From: JAWVFN01 sp963696625
GTDB lineage: Bacteria; Actinomycetota; Thermoleophilia; Solirubrobacterales; 70-9
Reading direction: 5' to 3'
Length of the DNA: 49,625 nt
NCBI GenBank assembly: GCA_963696625.1
Contig: CAVOKZ010000014.1
Coordinates: forward strand, 1 to 49,625
The translations under genes and the position numbers were made by a program. The notes under the pieces are model-generated. The model searched no databases. It was not told the origin of the DNA and saw nothing but the letters and a program-made list of their open reading frames with translations. Positions 48,216 through 49,625 of the stretch are shown in pieces (positions within the stretch are counted from its first letter, which is position 1; each line of letters begins with the position of its first letter).

Positions 48216-48404
48216 GTGAACGAGCCGTCCCCACTGCGAGCGATCACCGAGCGCCTCGAGGCGCTCGCCGGCGAGCTCGCCGCCGAGCAGGACCCGGCCC
48301 GGGCCGCCGAGCTGGTCCAGGAGGCGTCGAAGCTCGCCGCCGAGGCGGGCGAGGAGGCCGACAGGGCCTTGCGCGACGCCCAGGGCGAATCCCCGCCGCG
48401 ATGA
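48216..48404 (+). CDS. xseB: Exodeoxyribonuclease VII small subunit-like protein
   Basis: The 62-residue protein is a helical hairpin with I-T-E-R-L-E-A-L-A-G-E-L and A-A-E-L-V-Q-E-A-S-K-L-A-A-E-A-G-E-E-A-D-R-A-L. This resembles XseB, the small subunit that forms coiled stalks with XseA, in length and pattern. The position directly before a polyprenyl synthase and dxs is also typical of xseB. The usual E-x-G-x-L-S-L-E-E turn is replaced by a less typical sequence, so another small coiled protein is possible. It starts at GTG. No xseA is visible in the window. Confidence 0.5.
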   Translation: MNEPSPLRAITERLEALAGELAAEQDPARAAELVQEASKLAAEAGEEADRALRDAQGESPPR

Positions 48405-48420
48405 AGTTGACACGACCCTA

Positions 48421-48437
48421 AGGGGTCAGACCCTTAA
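48421..48437 (+). repeat. GGGGTCAGACCC repeat copy before the polyprenyl synthase gene
   Basis: AGGGGTCAGACCCTTAA is one more copy of the dispersed repeat. It fills most of the 36-base gap between the xseB-like stop (48404) and the TTG start at 48441. Confidence 0.8.
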
Positions 48438-48440
48438 CAG

Positions 48441-49325
48441 TTGTCACATAAGTCAGACAGCGGTTACCCCGAGGATCTGCGCGAGATGGTCGACGCGTAT
48501 CTCGCTGGCCTGCGCTTCTCGGATCGAGCCGAGACCGAGGGGCTCGAGGAGGCGATGCGCTACTCGCTGCTCGCCGGCGGCAAGCGGATCAGGCCGGTGC
48601 TGGCGCTGGCGACCGCACGGGCGCTGGGCGCCGATGCGCAGACCGTGCTGCCCGCGGCCGCGGCGATCGAGCTGATCCACACCTACTCGCTGATCCATGA
48701 CGACCTGCCGGCGATGGACGACGACGAGCTGCGCCGCGGGATGCCGACCTCGCACGTCAAGTTCGGCGAGAACGTCGCGATCCTCGCCGGCGACGGTCTC
48801 TTCGCCGAGGCGATGAACGTCTTCTGCAGGGGCCAGCAGGGCGATCCGCAGCGGATTCTCGCCGCGCTCGGCGAGCTCGTCTCGGCCACCGGCGTCGACG
48901 GCATGGTCGGAGGCCAGTACGTCGACGTCTCGGTCGCCGAGCTCGACGCCGAGGGCCTGAGGCGCATGCACGGGCTCAAGACCGGGCGGCTGATCGGAGC
49001 CGGCGTGGGCGTCGTACTCGTACTGAACGCTCTACACGAACCTGAGACAATTCCATACCGCCGTTTCGCCGAAGAGCTCGGAGTCCTATTTCAGATCGTC
49101 GACGACATCCTCGACGTCACCGGTTCCGACGAGGAGCTCGGAAAGCCGAGCGGCAGCGATGAGCGCCACGGAAAACTCACCTACGTCAGCGCCTTCGGGC
49201 TCGAGCGGGCCCGCGAGCTGGCCGGGGAGTCGCACCGCAGGGCGCTCGCCGCACTCGAAGAAGCGGCGCCCGAGACCGACGACCTGAAGCGAATCACCGA
49301 CTTCATCCACACCCGACACGCATGA
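48441..49325 (+). CDS. ispA: Polyprenyl (farnesyl/geranylgeranyl) diphosphate synthase
   Basis: The 294-residue enzyme has G-G-K-R-I-R-P-V-L, the first Asp-rich motif D-D-L-P-A-M-D-D-D at 87-95 followed by R-R-G, and the second motif F-Q-I-V-D-D-I-L-D. It condenses isopentenyl diphosphate with allylic diphosphates; the product chain length is not certain, so the symbol is provisional. The start is doubtful: TTG 48441 directly after the repeat gives a full-length N-terminus, while the next ATG (48486) would trim 15 residues. The stop overlaps the ATG of dxs (ATGA at 49322-49325). Confidence 0.9.
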   Translation: MSHKSDSGYPEDLREMVDAYLAGLRFSDRAETEGLEEAMRYSLLAGGKRIRPVLALATARALGADAQTVLPAAAAIELIHTYSLIHDDLPAMDDDELRRGMPTSHVKFGENVAILAGDGLFAEAMNVFCRGQQGDPQRILAALGELVSATGVDGMVGGQYVDVSVAELDAEGLRRMHGLKTGRLIGAGVGVVLVLNALHEPETIPYRRFAEELGVLFQIVDDILDVTGSDEELGKPSGSDERHGKLTYVSAFGLERARELAGESHRRALAALEEAAPETDDLKRITDFIHTRHA

Positions 49326-49625
49326 GCAAGAAGCCACAAGAAAACCTCCTCGGCGAGATCCGCACGCCGGCCGATCTCAACGGCCTCGACGACGCCCAGC
49401 TCCAGCATGTGGCGCAGGAGGTCCGCGAGCAGATCATCGACACGATCGGCGAGATCGGGGGGCACTTCGGGGCCAACCTCGGCACCTGCGAGCTGACGGT
49501 CGCGCTCCACAGCCTGCTCGATTCGCCCCGGGACAAGATCCTCTGGGACGTCGGCCACCAGGCCTACCCCCACAAGATCCTCACCGGCCGCAGCGATCGG
49601 CTCGACACGATCCGCCAGTACGGCG
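49322..49625 (+). CDS. dxs: 1-deoxy-D-xylulose-5-phosphate synthase, N-terminal part (cut by window end)
   Basis: The first 101 residues are typical of DXS: L-L-G-E-I-R-T-P-A-D-L, then G-E-I-G-G-H-F-G-A-N-L-G-T-C-E-L-T-V-A-L-H and D-K-I-L-W-D-V-G-H-Q-A-Y-P-H-K-I-L-T-G-R, where the His of G-H-Q contacts the thiamine diphosphate or substrate. The enzyme makes DXP, the first step of the MEP pathway that feeds the polyprenyl synthase just upstream. The ATG overlaps the upstream stop. The rest of the gene lies beyond the window. Confidence 0.95.
   Translation, partial: MSKKPQENLLGEIRTPADLNGLDDAQLQHVAQEVREQIIDTIGEIGGHFGANLGTCELTVALHSLLDSPRDKILWDVGHQAYPHKILTGRSDRLDTIRQYG

Noticed and set aside
1..49625. 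Insertion sequences or transposase genes
   Set aside because: No DDE, HUH or serine transposase motif was found in any frame; the only recombinase is the tyrosine integrase.

Overview
The window is high-GC DNA with dense, mostly co-oriented genes, many GTG/TTG starts and many GTGA/ATGA/TGATG stop-start overlaps. An actinobacterium, most probably of the class Thermoleophilia (Solirubrobacterales-like), is inferred from several features. There is an mIHF-like protein, an actinobacterial-type LexA box (GAAC-N4-GTTC), an AroK-AroB fusion, an IscU/NifU-MnmA fusion, and the order alaS-ruvX-mltG-aroE ... prepilin peptidase-aroC-aroKB-aroQ-pepQ ... efp-nusB-ispA-dxs. The class is an inference from the sequence alone.

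Region 1 (about 1-13.7 kb) looks like an integrated mobile element. It ends in a tyrosine integrase whose 3' end runs into a tRNA-Met(CAU) gene, and a small excisionase-like HTH gene precedes the integrase. The cargo is ssb, a protein with a possible degenerate PD-(D/E)XK domain, a translationally coupled set of three small genes including an mIHF-like protein, a DUF4314 protein, an exported HNH nuclease, RNase HI and an EEP-family nuclease. It continues with a small gene under a perfect LexA box, a frameshifted sigma-70-like gene, two unknown small genes, and a two-gene unit of a KAP-type membrane NTPase plus a 756-residue predicted alpha-solenoid partner. Two of the small genes carry near-identical, strongly structured leaders. 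I did not find the second att copy, so the left end is probably outside the window.

Region 2 (13.9-22.2 kb) starts with three prepilin-like genes (PilX-, PilW- and PilV-like). After them come a GIY-YIG-like gene, a WS/DGAT acyltransferase that overlaps it tail to tail, an M29-like aminopeptidase, glutamate formimidoyltransferase, a small membrane protein and an MBL-fold hydrolase.

Region 3 (22.2-42.1 kb) is a long plus-strand housekeeping block: hisS, aspS, a GH3-like protein, a membrane protein, iscU-mnmA, a secreted vWA protein, alaS, ruvX, mltG, aroE, an HtrA-like protease, a type IV prepilin peptidase, aroC, aroKB, aroQ and an M24 peptidase. Four shikimate-pathway enzymes (AroE, AroC, AroKB, AroQ) lie within 6 kb.

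Region 4 (42.1-49.6 kb) has a CPA2 antiporter, a twice-frameshifted ltrA-like gene and a secreted S15/CocE hydrolase on the minus strand. These are followed on the plus strand by efp, nusB, an xseB-like gene, a polyprenyl diphosphate synthase and the 5' part of dxs.

A short palindromic repeat, core GGGGTCAGACCCC, recurs in the 27.7-28.1 kb intergenic island, twice in frame inside aroC, and directly before the polyprenyl synthase start. It marks a dispersed repeat family in this genome.
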